Shown here: positions 18,449 to 26,682 of the stretch, piece after piece
How the letters are laid out: the number at the start of each line of letters is the position of its first letter
Position numbering within the stretch: position 1 is the stretch's first letter
Assembly: GCF_004345855.1 (NCBI RefSeq)
Contig: NZ_SLXN01000009.1
Coordinates: 1 to 64,000, forward strand
Direction of reading: 5' to 3'
From: Sphingomonas sp. BK235
Lineage (GTDB): Bacteria; Pseudomonadota; Alphaproteobacteria; Sphingomonadales; Sphingomonadaceae
Length of the DNA: 64,000 nucleotides
Made by a program: the position numbers and the translations under genes
Notes under the pieces: generated by a model
The model's input: the letters and a program-made list of their open reading frames with translations, nothing else
What the model was told of the DNA's origin: nothing
Database searches by the model: none

Positions 18449-18631
18449 ATGCTGACTCGACGCGCCGCGATCGCGCCGGCCGCCACCACCGCGGGGATCC
18501 GCGACGACGCCGACCCTCACCGGCCGCGGCTCGGCGTCACGCGAGCGTCGGTCCGCCATCGCGGCCCGGATCGAGGCTCTCGCACCCGCTCGGACGCGTG
18601 CGCCGCCGCGCTGCGCGCGGTAGACCGGTGA
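18449..18631 (+). CDS. Possible 60-residue upstream ORF
   Basis: 60-codon frame with a strong ribosome site (AAGGGGGAGCG before ATG) that ends in the GTGA overlap with the DUF2264 start at 18628. It begins MLTRRAAIAPAATTAG, like the front of a Tat signal, but the rest is Arg-rich and not protein-like. It may be a small coupled leader, or the original start of the next gene separated by an old frameshift. Confidence 0.3.
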   Translation: MLTRRAAIAPAATTAGIRDDADPHRPRLGVTRASVRHRGPDRGSRTRSDACAAALRAVDR

Positions 18632-19923
18632 GCGCCGCGCCGGACCGCCGGCAGATGCTCGCCGCGCTGGCGGGGGCGACCGGGCGGGCCGGCGCGGCGC
18701 TGCCCGCACTGCCCGCGATGGCCGCGCCCGCGGCAGGCGCCGCGCCCGACGCGCTGCGCGACGGCGCGCGCGACCGCGCCGACGCGCTCGACCTGCTGCG
18801 CCGCATGGCCGAGCCGCTGCTCGGCGCGATGAGCCGCGGGCGGCTCCAGCGCGACTGGCGTCCCGAGCTCAGCCCGAGCTGGGACGGGCGCAACCCCAAG
18901 GTCGCGTATATGGAGGGGTTCGCGCGGCTGCTCGACGGGATCGCGCCCTGGCTCGCGCTGCGCGACGACGGCTCGGCCGAGGCGCGGTGGCGCGCGCGGC
19001 TGCGCGACCAGGCGCTGGCCAGCCTCGCGCACGCGGTGGATCCCGCCAGCCCCGATTATCTGCTGTGGCGCAGCGAGGGGCAGCCGCTGGTCGATTCGGC
19101 CTTTCTCACCAGCGCGCTGCTGCGCGCGCCCGCGGCGCTCTGGGCGCCGCTCGACCGGACCACCCAGCGGCGGCTGATCGAGGAGATCGTCGCGCTGCGC
19201 CGCGTCTCGCCGCCCTATCAGAACTGGATCCTGTTCGCCGCGATGAACGAGGCGTTCCTGCTCTCGGTCGGCGAGCGCTGGGACCCGATGCGCGTCGAGC
19301 TGTCGCTGCGCACGCTCGCGCGCTGGTATGTCGGCGACGGCTGGTATGGCGACGGCGAGCGCTTCCACTTCGATTATTACAACAGCTACGTGATCCACCC
19401 GATGCAGGTGCAGATCCTCGCGACGCTGGCGCGCGCGGCGCCCGCGCTGGCGCTGCGCCCCGCCGGGGAGCTGGCGCGCGCGGTGCGCCGCGCGCAGCGC
19501 TACGCCGAGCATCTCGAGCGGATGATCGCGCCCGACGGCAGCTTCGCCGCGATCGGGCGGTCGCTGACCTATCGCACCGCGGTCCACCAGCCGCTCGCGC
19601 TGCTGGCGTGGCGCGGCGAACTGCCCGCCAGCCTGCCCGCCGGGCAGGTGCGCGCCGCGACCATGGCGGCGCAGCGCCGCGTCTTCGCCGCGCCCGACAA
19701 TTTCGACGCGGGCGGGTTCCTCACGATCGGCTTCGCGGGTCACCAGCCCGCGCTGGGCGACGCTTATTCCAACGCGGGGAGCATGTATATCGCGGCGGAG
19801 AGCCTGCTCGCGCTCGGCCTGCCCGCCGACGCGGCCTATTGGACCGCGCCGCCGGCGCCCTGGACGATGCGCCGCGCCTTCGCGGGCGCGCCGTTCCGCA
19901 AGGATTATTACGTCACGTATTGA
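18628..19923 (+). CDS. DUF2264 domain protein
   Basis: 431 residues from a GTG (an in-frame GTG at 18598 is possible). The N-terminus has RRQMLAALAGATGRAG followed by a hydrophobic, Ala-rich stretch, a likely export signal. The body matches DUF2264, an (alpha/alpha)-toroid family found with polysaccharide-use genes: NPKVAYMEGFARLLDGIAPW, NWILFAAMNEAFL, GWYGDGERFHFDYYNSYVIHPM and AIGRSLTYRTA are recognisable blocks. The reaction is not established for the family; a glycan-processing role is inferred from fold and from the neighbouring GH105 enzyme and receptors. Confidence 0.82.
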   Translation: MSAAPDRRQMLAALAGATGRAGAALPALPAMAAPAAGAAPDALRDGARDRADALDLLRRMAEPLLGAMSRGRLQRDWRPELSPSWDGRNPKVAYMEGFARLLDGIAPWLALRDDGSAEARWRARLRDQALASLAHAVDPASPDYLLWRSEGQPLVDSAFLTSALLRAPAALWAPLDRTTQRRLIEEIVALRRVSPPYQNWILFAAMNEAFLLSVGERWDPMRVELSLRTLARWYVGDGWYGDGERFHFDYYNSYVIHPMQVQILATLARAAPALALRPAGELARAVRRAQRYAEHLERMIAPDGSFAAIGRSLTYRTAVHQPLALLAWRGELPASLPAGQVRAATMAAQRRVFAAPDNFDAGGFLTIGFAGHQPALGDAYSNAGSMYIAAESLLALGLPADAAYWTAPPAPWTMRRAFAGAPFRKDYYVTY

Positions 19924-19929
19924 AGGGAA

Positions 19930-19959
19930 GGCGCGCGGGGCGCCGCGCCGCCGCGCGCC
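19930..19959. terminator. GC hairpin between convergent genes
   Basis: Perfect 9-bp arms GGCGCGCGG (19930-19938) and CCGCGCGCC (19951-19959) with a 12-base loop, in the 52 bases between the DUF2264 stop and the receptor stop on the other strand. Could end transcription from both sides; no T-tract. Confidence 0.35.
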
Positions 19960-19975
19960 GCCCCGCCGTCACCGG

Positions 19976-22870
19976 TCAGAACTTCGCGCGGACGCCGAAA
20001 TTGTAGCGCGCGCCGGTCTCCTGGCGGAGCAGGTAACGCTCCTCGATCGCCGACCATTCGTTGATGAGTTCGTTGGTGACGTTGACCCCCTGGACATAGA
20101 CCTGGAAATTCTCGGTCAGGTCGTAGGACAGGTTGAAGTCGAGCTGGCCGTAGCTCGACCGGTTGCGCGGCCGCGACTGGCTGTCGCGGCAGCTGCGCAG
20201 ATAGTCCGAGCGCCAATTGTACGACACGCGCGCCGACAGGCCGTATTTCTCGTAGAACACGCTGCCATTGGCCGAGTGCGGCGACAGGCCGTTATAGCCG
20301 CACGGATAATCGGCCAGCGTCTGGTCGCGCACCGCGCTGCTCGAGACATAGGTGTAATTGCCCGTCACGCCGAGGCCCCCGGCGATCCCGCCGAGCGCGT
20401 CGAACGAATATTGGCCGCCGACCTCGACGCCCTTGATCTTGCCGGTCTGGCCGTTGCGCGTGCGGGTGTCCTGGAAGGTCCGGTCGAAGCGCTCGACCGG
20501 CAGCGTCTGCAGCTCGAGGAAGTCCGACAGGTCCTTGTAGAAGCCGCCGACGCTGATGTAGCTGACGCGCGAGATATACCATTCCAGCGCCAGATCGTAG
20601 TTGGTCGAGCGGAACGGCAGCAGGTTGGGATTGCCGCCCGACGACAGCGGCACCGCGATGCGCCCGCCATAATCGTTGTTGACGCCCAGGTCGGTCAGCG
20701 TCGGGCGCGTGATCGTCTGCGAGAAGGCGGCGCGCGCGATCAGCTTGTCGGTCAGATTATACTTGATGTTGGCCGAGGGCAGCGCGTTGACATAGCTGCC
20801 GCTGACCGAGACCGCGGTCGCCGGGCCATAGGTATATTGCAGCGTGTCGTCGCCCGGGGTGTTGCGGATGCTGGTCACCGGCGTGTCGAAGCCCGAGGAC
20901 AGCACGTCGGTGCGGATCACGCGGACGCCCGCGTTGCCGGTCCAGCGCTCGCCGCCGAACTCGAAGCTGATATAGCCCGCGGTGAGCCGCTCGCGCACGT
21001 TGACGGTGCCGCGCAGCTGCTCGCGCGTGCCGAACGGCCCGCCGGGCAGCGCCTGCACCTGCGCGGCATAGGCGGCCTGCTCCGCCGGCGTGCGCCCGTT
21101 GGACGGGATCGCCAGCGTCGCGGGGTCGTTCAGATAGGCCAGGAACGCCTGCGGATCGACCTCGAACAGCGACGGCGGGATGTTCTGCCCGCCGCCCAGC
21201 AGGTCGGTCCAGTCATAGGGCTTGAGCAGGCCCGAGGCGATCGGCACCTGATAGCCGCAATAGGTGCAGTTGGAATCGCTGTTGTTGAACGAGCGGTTGA
21301 TCTTGCGCCGCTGCGTGTACGACACGCCCAGCGTCACGTTGCGCAGGATCGAGCCGTCGACGTCCCATTTGCTGTCGAAGTGGAACTCCGAGCCGCGGTC
21401 GCGCGAGCGGTTGTTGTCGATCCCCATGTAATGCAGCCGCATCAGATCGGGGTTGTTGATGATGTCATTGTCGTAGGAGGTCGCGGGCACGCCGTTGCCG
21501 CCGTCCAGCGTGAACTGGTAATTGTACGGCAGCAGCGCGCCATAGACGAGATAGGCGTTGGGCGAGCGGCGGTTCGCGCCGGTGGTCGAGGCGTCGAAGC
21601 GCAGCTCGACGTTGTCCGCCGGGTTCCACTTGACGTTGCCGCCGATCTGATAGCTGTCGGACTTGCGGTTGGTGGTGTTGTAGACGTGGTCGACCTTGGC
21701 GTTGACGCCGTTGTTGGTCAGGTCGGGGTTGGCGGCGAGGAAGCCGGGGTTCTGCGCGATGAAGTCGCGCCCCAGCATGGTCAGGCTGGTGGCGGTGTTG
21801 GTGCCGTCGAAGGTCGGCTCGAAATAGGGCGCGGCCATGAAATTATCGAGCCGGCGCGTCACGCCCGAGACATTGAAGCGCGAGTAGATGCCGTCGACCG
21901 TGATCTCCAGCGTGTCGGTCGGGCGCAGCTGGATCGCGCCGGAGACGTTGATCCGCTCGCGCTCCTCCTGCGCGCGCTGATAATAGACGCTCTGCGGCAG
22001 GTTGGCGTTGCCGCTGACGGGATAGCGCGGGTCGTCGCTGTCGATCAGCGTCGGCACGCCGCCGATCGTCTGGACGATGTCGGGGCGGCCGTTGATCCAG
22101 CCGTCGATCGCGATCGTGTCGGCCTGGTTCTTGCGCTTGGTGTACGAGCCCGCGAGCAGCACGCCGAAGGTCTTGTCGGGGTTGGCATAGGAGGCGGTCG
22201 CGGCGAAATCGGGCGAGACCTTCTCGCGCAGCGTGTCATAGATGCCGCCGATCTGCGCCGCGGCGTGGAAGCCGGTACGCCCCTCGAGCGGGCGCGCGGT
22301 GACGATGTTGACGGTCGCGCCGATCCCGCCTTCCTGCAGCATCGGCACCGGCGACTTGTAGACGTCGGTGCGCTGGATCATGTTCGAGGACAATACGTCG
22401 AACGAGAATTCGCGCCCGGCATTGTCGGTCGCCATGACGCGGCCGTTGACCAGCACGGTGTTGAACTCCGGCCCGAGGCCGCGGACGGTGATGAACTGGC
22501 CCTCGCCGCCGGAGCGGTCGATCGCGACGCCGGTGATGCGCTGGAGCGATTCCGCGATATTGGCGTCGGGGAATTTGCCGACGTCGACCGCGCTGATCGA
22601 GTCGACGATCTGGTTGGCCTCGCGCTTGACCTGCGCGGAGGAGCTGAGGCTCGCGCGGATGCCGGTGACGACGATGTCGGCGGTGGGGGTATTGGCCCCC
22701 TCGGGCGGCGCCGCCTGGTCCTGCGCCGCGGCGGCGTCGGCCGGGGCGCCAGCGGCGGGGGGTGCGGCCTCAGCCGGGGCGGCGGGGGCGGGTGGCGCGG
22801 CCTGCGCCAGCGCCATCGACGGGAGCGAGCAGCCGGCACCCAGCACGGCCAACATCAACCACGACCTCAT
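19976..22870 (-). CDS. TonB-dependent receptor, carbohydrate type (TIGR01782-like)
   Basis: 964 residues, ATG preceded by GGGAGAGGACA. Signal peptide 1-22 (ALAQ), then an Ala/Pro linker to about 60. TonB box DIVVTGIRASL; plug with SAVDVGKFPDANIAESLQRITG, VRGLGPEFNTVLVNGR and GGIGATVNIVTARPLEGR. Barrel with long extracellular loops, ending VRAKF. An external loop carries a Cys pair (NSDSNCTYCGYQVP). It sits tail to tail with the DUF2264 gene and close to the GH105 gene, so it probably imports oligosaccharides handled by those enzymes. Confidence 0.9.
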   Translation of the reverse strand: MRSWLMLAVLGAGCSLPSMALAQAAPPAPAAPAEAAPPAAGAPADAAAAQDQAAPPEGANTPTADIVVTGIRASLSSSAQVKREANQIVDSISAVDVGKFPDANIAESLQRITGVAIDRSGGEGQFITVRGLGPEFNTVLVNGRVMATDNAGREFSFDVLSSNMIQRTDVYKSPVPMLQEGGIGATVNIVTARPLEGRTGFHAAAQIGGIYDTLREKVSPDFAATASYANPDKTFGVLLAGSYTKRKNQADTIAIDGWINGRPDIVQTIGGVPTLIDSDDPRYPVSGNANLPQSVYYQRAQEERERINVSGAIQLRPTDTLEITVDGIYSRFNVSGVTRRLDNFMAAPYFEPTFDGTNTATSLTMLGRDFIAQNPGFLAANPDLTNNGVNAKVDHVYNTTNRKSDSYQIGGNVKWNPADNVELRFDASTTGANRRSPNAYLVYGALLPYNYQFTLDGGNGVPATSYDNDIINNPDLMRLHYMGIDNNRSRDRGSEFHFDSKWDVDGSILRNVTLGVSYTQRRKINRSFNNSDSNCTYCGYQVPIASGLLKPYDWTDLLGGGQNIPPSLFEVDPQAFLAYLNDPATLAIPSNGRTPAEQAAYAAQVQALPGGPFGTREQLRGTVNVRERLTAGYISFEFGGERWTGNAGVRVIRTDVLSSGFDTPVTSIRNTPGDDTLQYTYGPATAVSVSGSYVNALPSANIKYNLTDKLIARAAFSQTITRPTLTDLGVNNDYGGRIAVPLSSGGNPNLLPFRSTNYDLALEWYISRVSYISVGGFYKDLSDFLELQTLPVERFDRTFQDTRTRNGQTGKIKGVEVGGQYSFDALGGIAGGLGVTGNYTYVSSSAVRDQTLADYPCGYNGLSPHSANGSVFYEKYGLSARVSYNWRSDYLRSCRDSQSRPRNRSSYGQLDFNLSYDLTENFQVYVQGVNVTNELINEWSAIEERYLLRQETGARYNFGVRAKF

Positions 22871-23108
22871 TGTCCTCTCCCGAACTTCTATCGTTGCATC
22901 CGCGGGTTACGACCGATTTCCGGCACGCGTCGCCGCGCCCCGGGAGCCGGTGTCCCCGCCGGCCGAGCCATGGCCGCGACCCTTCAACCAGCAACGTTTT
23001 TGCGGTGGATTCCCGCTGTGGTGCGATGAGACCCCGCGGCGCGTCGAGGTTAGCGTTCACATCGCCGGCGGTCTAAGCCGCTCGCTCCTCCTGCCGGGAT
23101 TCACGCCG

Positions 23109-24167
23109 ATGTCGCTGGTCGATCGCTTCCGCCTCACCGTGCCGCTGCTCCAGGCGCCGATGGCGGGGGTGGCGACCCCGCTGCTCGCCGCGGCGGTGTG
23201 CGAGGCGGGCGCGCTCGGCGCGATCGCGGTCGGCGCGACCGATGCCGCGGGGGCGCGCGCGATGATCGACGAACTCCGCGACCGCACCGCGCGGCCGTTC
23301 AACGTCAACCTCTTCGTCCATCCCGCGCCGCATGGGGACGCGGCGCGCGCGGCGGCGTGGCTGGAGCGGCTCGCGCCGCTGTTCGCCGCCCAGGGCGCCG
23401 TTCCCCCGGCGACGCTGCGCGCGCCCTATCGCGGCCTCGCCGAGGATCCCGACATGGCCGCGCTGCTGCTCGACCGCGCGCCGCCGGTGGTGAGCTTCCA
23501 TTTCGGCCTGCCCGACGCCGCGCTGGTCACCGCGCTGCGCGCGCGCGGCGTCTATCTGATCGCCACCGTGACCAGCCCCGCGGAGGCCGACGCCGCCGCG
23601 GCGGCGGGGATGGACGCGGTGGTGGCGCAGGGGATCGAGGCGGGCGGGCACCGCGGCACGTTCGATCCGGCCGCGCCCGACGCCGCGCTCGGCACGATCG
23701 CGCTGACGCGATTGCTCGTGCGCGCCGCGCGGCTTCCGGTGATCGCGGCGGGCGGGATCATGGACGGCGCGGGGATCGCCGCCGCGCTCGATCTCGGCGC
23801 GGTCGCGGCGCAGCTCGGCACCGCCTTCATCGCCTGTCCCGAGTCCGCCGCGGACGCGGGCTATCGCGCCGCGCTGGCGGGGCCGGGGGCGACGCGGACG
23901 GCGATGACCGCGCTGATCTCGGGGCGCCCGGCGCGCGCGCTCGGCAACCGCTTCACCGCGCTGGCGGCGACGCTCGCGGACCTGACCCCGCCGGATTATC
24001 CGATCGCCTATGACGCGGGCAAGGCGCTCCACGCCGCGGCGCGCGCGCGCGGCGAGCACGGCTATGGCGCGCATTGGGCGGGGCAGGGGGCGCCGCTCGC
24101 GCGCGCGCTGCCCGCGGGCGCGCTGGTGGCGACGCTGCGCGACGAGTGGCGGCGCGCGCGGGGATGA
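23109..24167 (+). CDS. Nitronate monooxygenase (2-nitropropane dioxygenase family)
   Basis: 352 residues, cytoplasmic. FMN-dependent TIM barrel: the N-terminal PLLQAPMAGVATPLLAAAVCEAGALGAI (12-39), the GIEAGGHRGTF block with the family's catalytic His, the phosphate-binding PVIAAGGIMDG, and LGTAFIACPES. These enzymes oxidise alkyl nitronates such as propionate-3-nitronate and remove toxic nitro compounds. The frame is open far upstream over the receptor promoter, but ATG at 23109 gives the normal N-terminus. No operon partner; the antiporter gene behind it is convergent. Confidence 0.88.
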   Translation: MSLVDRFRLTVPLLQAPMAGVATPLLAAAVCEAGALGAIAVGATDAAGARAMIDELRDRTARPFNVNLFVHPAPHGDAARAAAWLERLAPLFAAQGAVPPATLRAPYRGLAEDPDMAALLLDRAPPVVSFHFGLPDAALVTALRARGVYLIATVTSPAEADAAAAAGMDAVVAQGIEAGGHRGTFDPAAPDAALGTIALTRLLVRAARLPVIAAGGIMDGAGIAAALDLGAVAAQLGTAFIACPESAADAGYRAALAGPGATRTAMTALISGRPARALGNRFTALAATLADLTPPDYPIAYDAGKALHAAARARGEHGYGAHWAGQGAPLARALPAGALVATLRDEWRRARG

Positions 24168-24201
24168 GCCGCGCGCGACCAGCCGGCCGCGGCGGCGCGG
24201 C

Positions 24202-25950
24202 TCATCGCCCGACCAGCGGCTCGGGGACTGGCAGCACCAGATGGTCGCGCCCCGACATGGCGTCGCCCTGCACCTGTTCGGCGAGCCGCTCCTCGTCGCG
24301 GCGGCGGATGTCCTCGGCCGCCTCGGTCACCTCGCTCTTGTCGACCCCGAGCGCGCGCAGCCCCGCCGCGCCCATGCGATAGGCCGATTCGACCGTCTCG
24401 CGCACCTGATAGTCGACGCCCGCGCGGATCAGCTCCACCGCATGGCCGCGGTCCTGGCTGCGCACCAGCAGCGCGGCCTGGGGAAAAGCGTGGCGCACCA
24501 GCTCGACGATCTGGAGCGCGGCGGCGCGGTCGTCGACGCACACCATCACCGCGTCGGCGCTGCCCGCGCCCGAATGGTGCAGCGTGTCGAGCCGCGCGCC
24601 GTCGCCGAAGAACACCTTGAAGCCGTAGCGCGCGGCGTCGCGGATGCGATCGGGGTTGTTGTCGATCACCGCCAGCTCGACCCCGCGCGCCAGCAGCGGC
24701 TGCGACGCGATCTGGCCGAAGCGTCCGAAGCCGATCAGCAGCACCCGCCCGGTGAGGTCGCGCGCCGGCTCGATCCCGTCCATCGACGCCACCGGGCGCA
24801 GCAGCCGGTCGGCGAGGATCATGAACAGCGGGGTGAGCGCCATCGACAGGATCACGACGGTGGCGAACAGCGCGTTCTGGCGCGCGTCGATCACCCCGCC
24901 CGCGGCCGCGGCGGCGTAGAGGACGAAGGCGAACTCGCCGCCCTGGAGGAACATCGAGGTGCGCCGCAGCGCGCGGTCGTGCGCGCTGCCGAACGCGCGC
25001 GCCACCGCATAGACCACCGCCGCCTTGGCCGCCATGAACGCGGCCAGCAGCGCGAGCAGCAGCGGCCATTCCGCCGCCACCACCGCGAGATCGAGCGACA
25101 TGCCGACCGCGAGGAAGAACAGCCCCATCAGCAGCCCGCGGAACGGCTCGATGTCGCTCTCGATCTGGTGGCGGTAGCTCGAGCTGGACAGCATCACCCC
25201 GGCGAGGAAGGCGCCCATCGCCATCGACAGGCCCGCGACGTCCATCAGCAGCGCGGCGCCGAGCACGACCAGCAGCGCGCCCGCGGTCAGCACCTCGCGC
25301 GTGCGCGCGCGCGCGAGCAGCGCGAACAGCGGGTTGAGCCCCCAGCGCGCCACCCCCAGCAGCAGCAGCAGCGCGCCCAGCGCCACCGCGGCGTCGCGCC
25401 AGCCGGCGCCGCCGTGCGCCAGCGGCGACAGGAACGCCACCACCGCGAGCAGCGGCACGATCATCAGATCCTCGAACAGCAGGGTCGCGACCGACCGCTG
25501 CCCCTCCGCGCCCGCGATCTCGCCGCGGTCCTGCAGCACCGACATGATGACCGCGGTGGAGGAGAGCACGAACCCCGCCCCCGCGACGAAGGCGGCCTCG
25601 GCGGGCAGGCCGAACAGCCAGGCGCCCGCCAGCGCGAGCGCCAGCGTCGCCAGCGCGACCTGGGTGAGCCCCAGCCCGAAGATCTGGCCGCGCATCGCCC
25701 ATAACTTGTAGGGCCGCAGCTCCAGCCCGATGACGAACAGGAACATCACCACGCCCAGCTCGGAGAAATGCAGGATCGCCTGCGCGTCGGTGAACAGCCC
25801 GAGCAGCGACGGGCCGACCAGCACCCCCGCGGCGAAATAGCCGAGCACCGAGCCGAGGCCGAGCCGGCGGAACAGCGGCACCGCCACCACCGCCGCGCCC
25901 ATCAGTGCCACCGCGGGGCCGATTGTCTCCCCCAGGCTGGTATCGGCCAT
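24202..25950 (-). CDS. Kef-type K+/H+ antiporter (CPA2) with TrkA-N domain
   Basis: 582 residues. The sodium/hydrogen-exchanger-like membrane domain has about 12 helices over 1-390, with typical blocks LGSVLGYFAAGVLVGPSLLG, SELGVVMFLFVIGLEL and a FVLSSTAVIMSVL stretch. The cytoplasmic RCK/TrkA-N domain (about 400-520) carries a Rossmann motif LLIGFGRFGQ and an acidic IDNNP. It resembles KefB/KefC and YbaL, which release K+ and protect the cell from electrophiles under glutathione control. No KefF/KefG ancillary oxidoreductase gene is adjacent, so glutathione gating is uncertain. Confidence 0.9.
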   Translation of the reverse strand: MADTSLGETIGPAVALMGAAVVAVPLFRRLGLGSVLGYFAAGVLVGPSLLGLFTDAQAILHFSELGVVMFLFVIGLELRPYKLWAMRGQIFGLGLTQVALATLALALAGAWLFGLPAEAAFVAGAGFVLSSTAVIMSVLQDRGEIAGAEGQRSVATLLFEDLMIVPLLAVVAFLSPLAHGGAGWRDAAVALGALLLLLGVARWGLNPLFALLARARTREVLTAGALLVVLGAALLMDVAGLSMAMGAFLAGVMLSSSSYRHQIESDIEPFRGLLMGLFFLAVGMSLDLAVVAAEWPLLLALLAAFMAAKAAVVYAVARAFGSAHDRALRRTSMFLQGGEFAFVLYAAAAAGGVIDARQNALFATVVILSMALTPLFMILADRLLRPVASMDGIEPARDLTGRVLLIGFGRFGQIASQPLLARGVELAVIDNNPDRIRDAARYGFKVFFGDGARLDTLHHSGAGSADAVMVCVDDRAAALQIVELVRHAFPQAALLVRSQDRGHAVELIRAGVDYQVRETVESAYRMGAAGLRALGVDKSEVTEAAEDIRRRDEERLAEQVQGDAMSGRDHLVLPVPEPLVGR

Positions 25951-26220
25951 GTCTCGCGGCTCCCTCGTGTCTGTGTGGCGCGGGGGCGCGCCGCGCCCGC
26001 GGCGGGCATGCCGGTGCCACGATGGCAGCAGCGCGCGCGCGGCGATAGGGGCGGATCGCGCGACGTCGTGTCGCACCGCGCGCAACGCCGCGGCCGCGCG
26101 CGGCGACGCCGGTGGCGCGCCGGCGCCCGCGGGCGTAGGGGGAATGGGGTCGGAAGCGAGGAGAGGATCGATGCGGTCGAGCGCGCGGACGCCGCGGCAC
26201 CTGTCGGGACGCGGCGGGTC

Positions 26221-26595
26221 ATGAGGGTCGGTCCGCTCCGCCTCAAGCTCCAGGTGGCGTGCGGCGACGCGCTCGCGATCGGGCCGGGCAAGGCCGATCT
26301 GCTCGACGCGATCCAGGCGCACGGCTCGATCTCGGCGGCGGGGCGCGCGCTGGCGATGAGCTATCGCCGCGCCTGGCTGCTGGTCGACGAGATGAACCGC
26401 TGTTTCGATCCGCCGCTGGTGGAGACGCTGCGCGGCGGCGGGACCGAGCGCGGCGCGCGCGTCACCGCGAGCGGGGTCGCGGTGCTCGCCGCCTATCGCG
26501 AGATGGAGGATGCTGCGGCGGCGCTCGCCGACTCGCCCGCCTATGAGCGGCTGCGCGCGCTGCTGCGCGACGCGCCGCGACCGTCCAGCGCGTGA
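26221..26595 (+). CDS. ModE-like winged-helix regulator (DNA-binding domain only)
   Basis: 124 residues. It matches the N-terminal winged-helix of ModE/LysR-type HTH proteins: RLKLQVACGDALAIGPGKADLLDAIQAHGSISAAGRALAMSYRRAWLLVDEMNRCF, then a wing with ERGARVTASGVAVLAAYREME. In E. coli ModE this domain binds operators with TATATA-type half sites and a C-terminal di-Mop domain binds molybdate. That second domain is absent, as in many short ModE-like proteins. It lies 87 bases upstream of a TonB-receptor gene on the same strand, with tandem ATATACG repeats between them, so that receptor is the likely target. ATG at 26221 fits the family N-terminus. Confidence 0.8.
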   Translation: MRVGPLRLKLQVACGDALAIGPGKADLLDAIQAHGSISAAGRALAMSYRRAWLLVDEMNRCFDPPLVETLRGGGTERGARVTASGVAVLAAYREMEDAAAALADSPAYERLRALLRDAPRPSSA

Positions 26596-26600
26596 TGCGT

Positions 26601-26634
26601 CTCTATATACGGTTGAATACAGGCTCGATATACG
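26601..26634. promoter_or_regulatory. Tandem CTC(T/G)ATATACG direct repeats
   Basis: CTCTATATACG (26601-26611) and CTCGATATACG (26624-26634): 10 of 11 bases match, 23 bases apart (about two helical turns), in the short gap between the ModE-like gene and the TonB receptor. TATATA-type sequence is what ModE-family domains recognise, so this is a good candidate operator. Confidence 0.5.
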
Positions 26635-26682
26635 CCCGGACATAGTGCGGGGCGACACCCCGCCGTCGAAGGGGGAACATCG

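Noticed and set aside
20276..23029. Very long open frame opposite the TonB receptor at 19976-22870
   Set aside because: Arg/Ala/Val-rich translation with no recognisable domain; it mirrors the receptor codons and is a GC-rich shadow.
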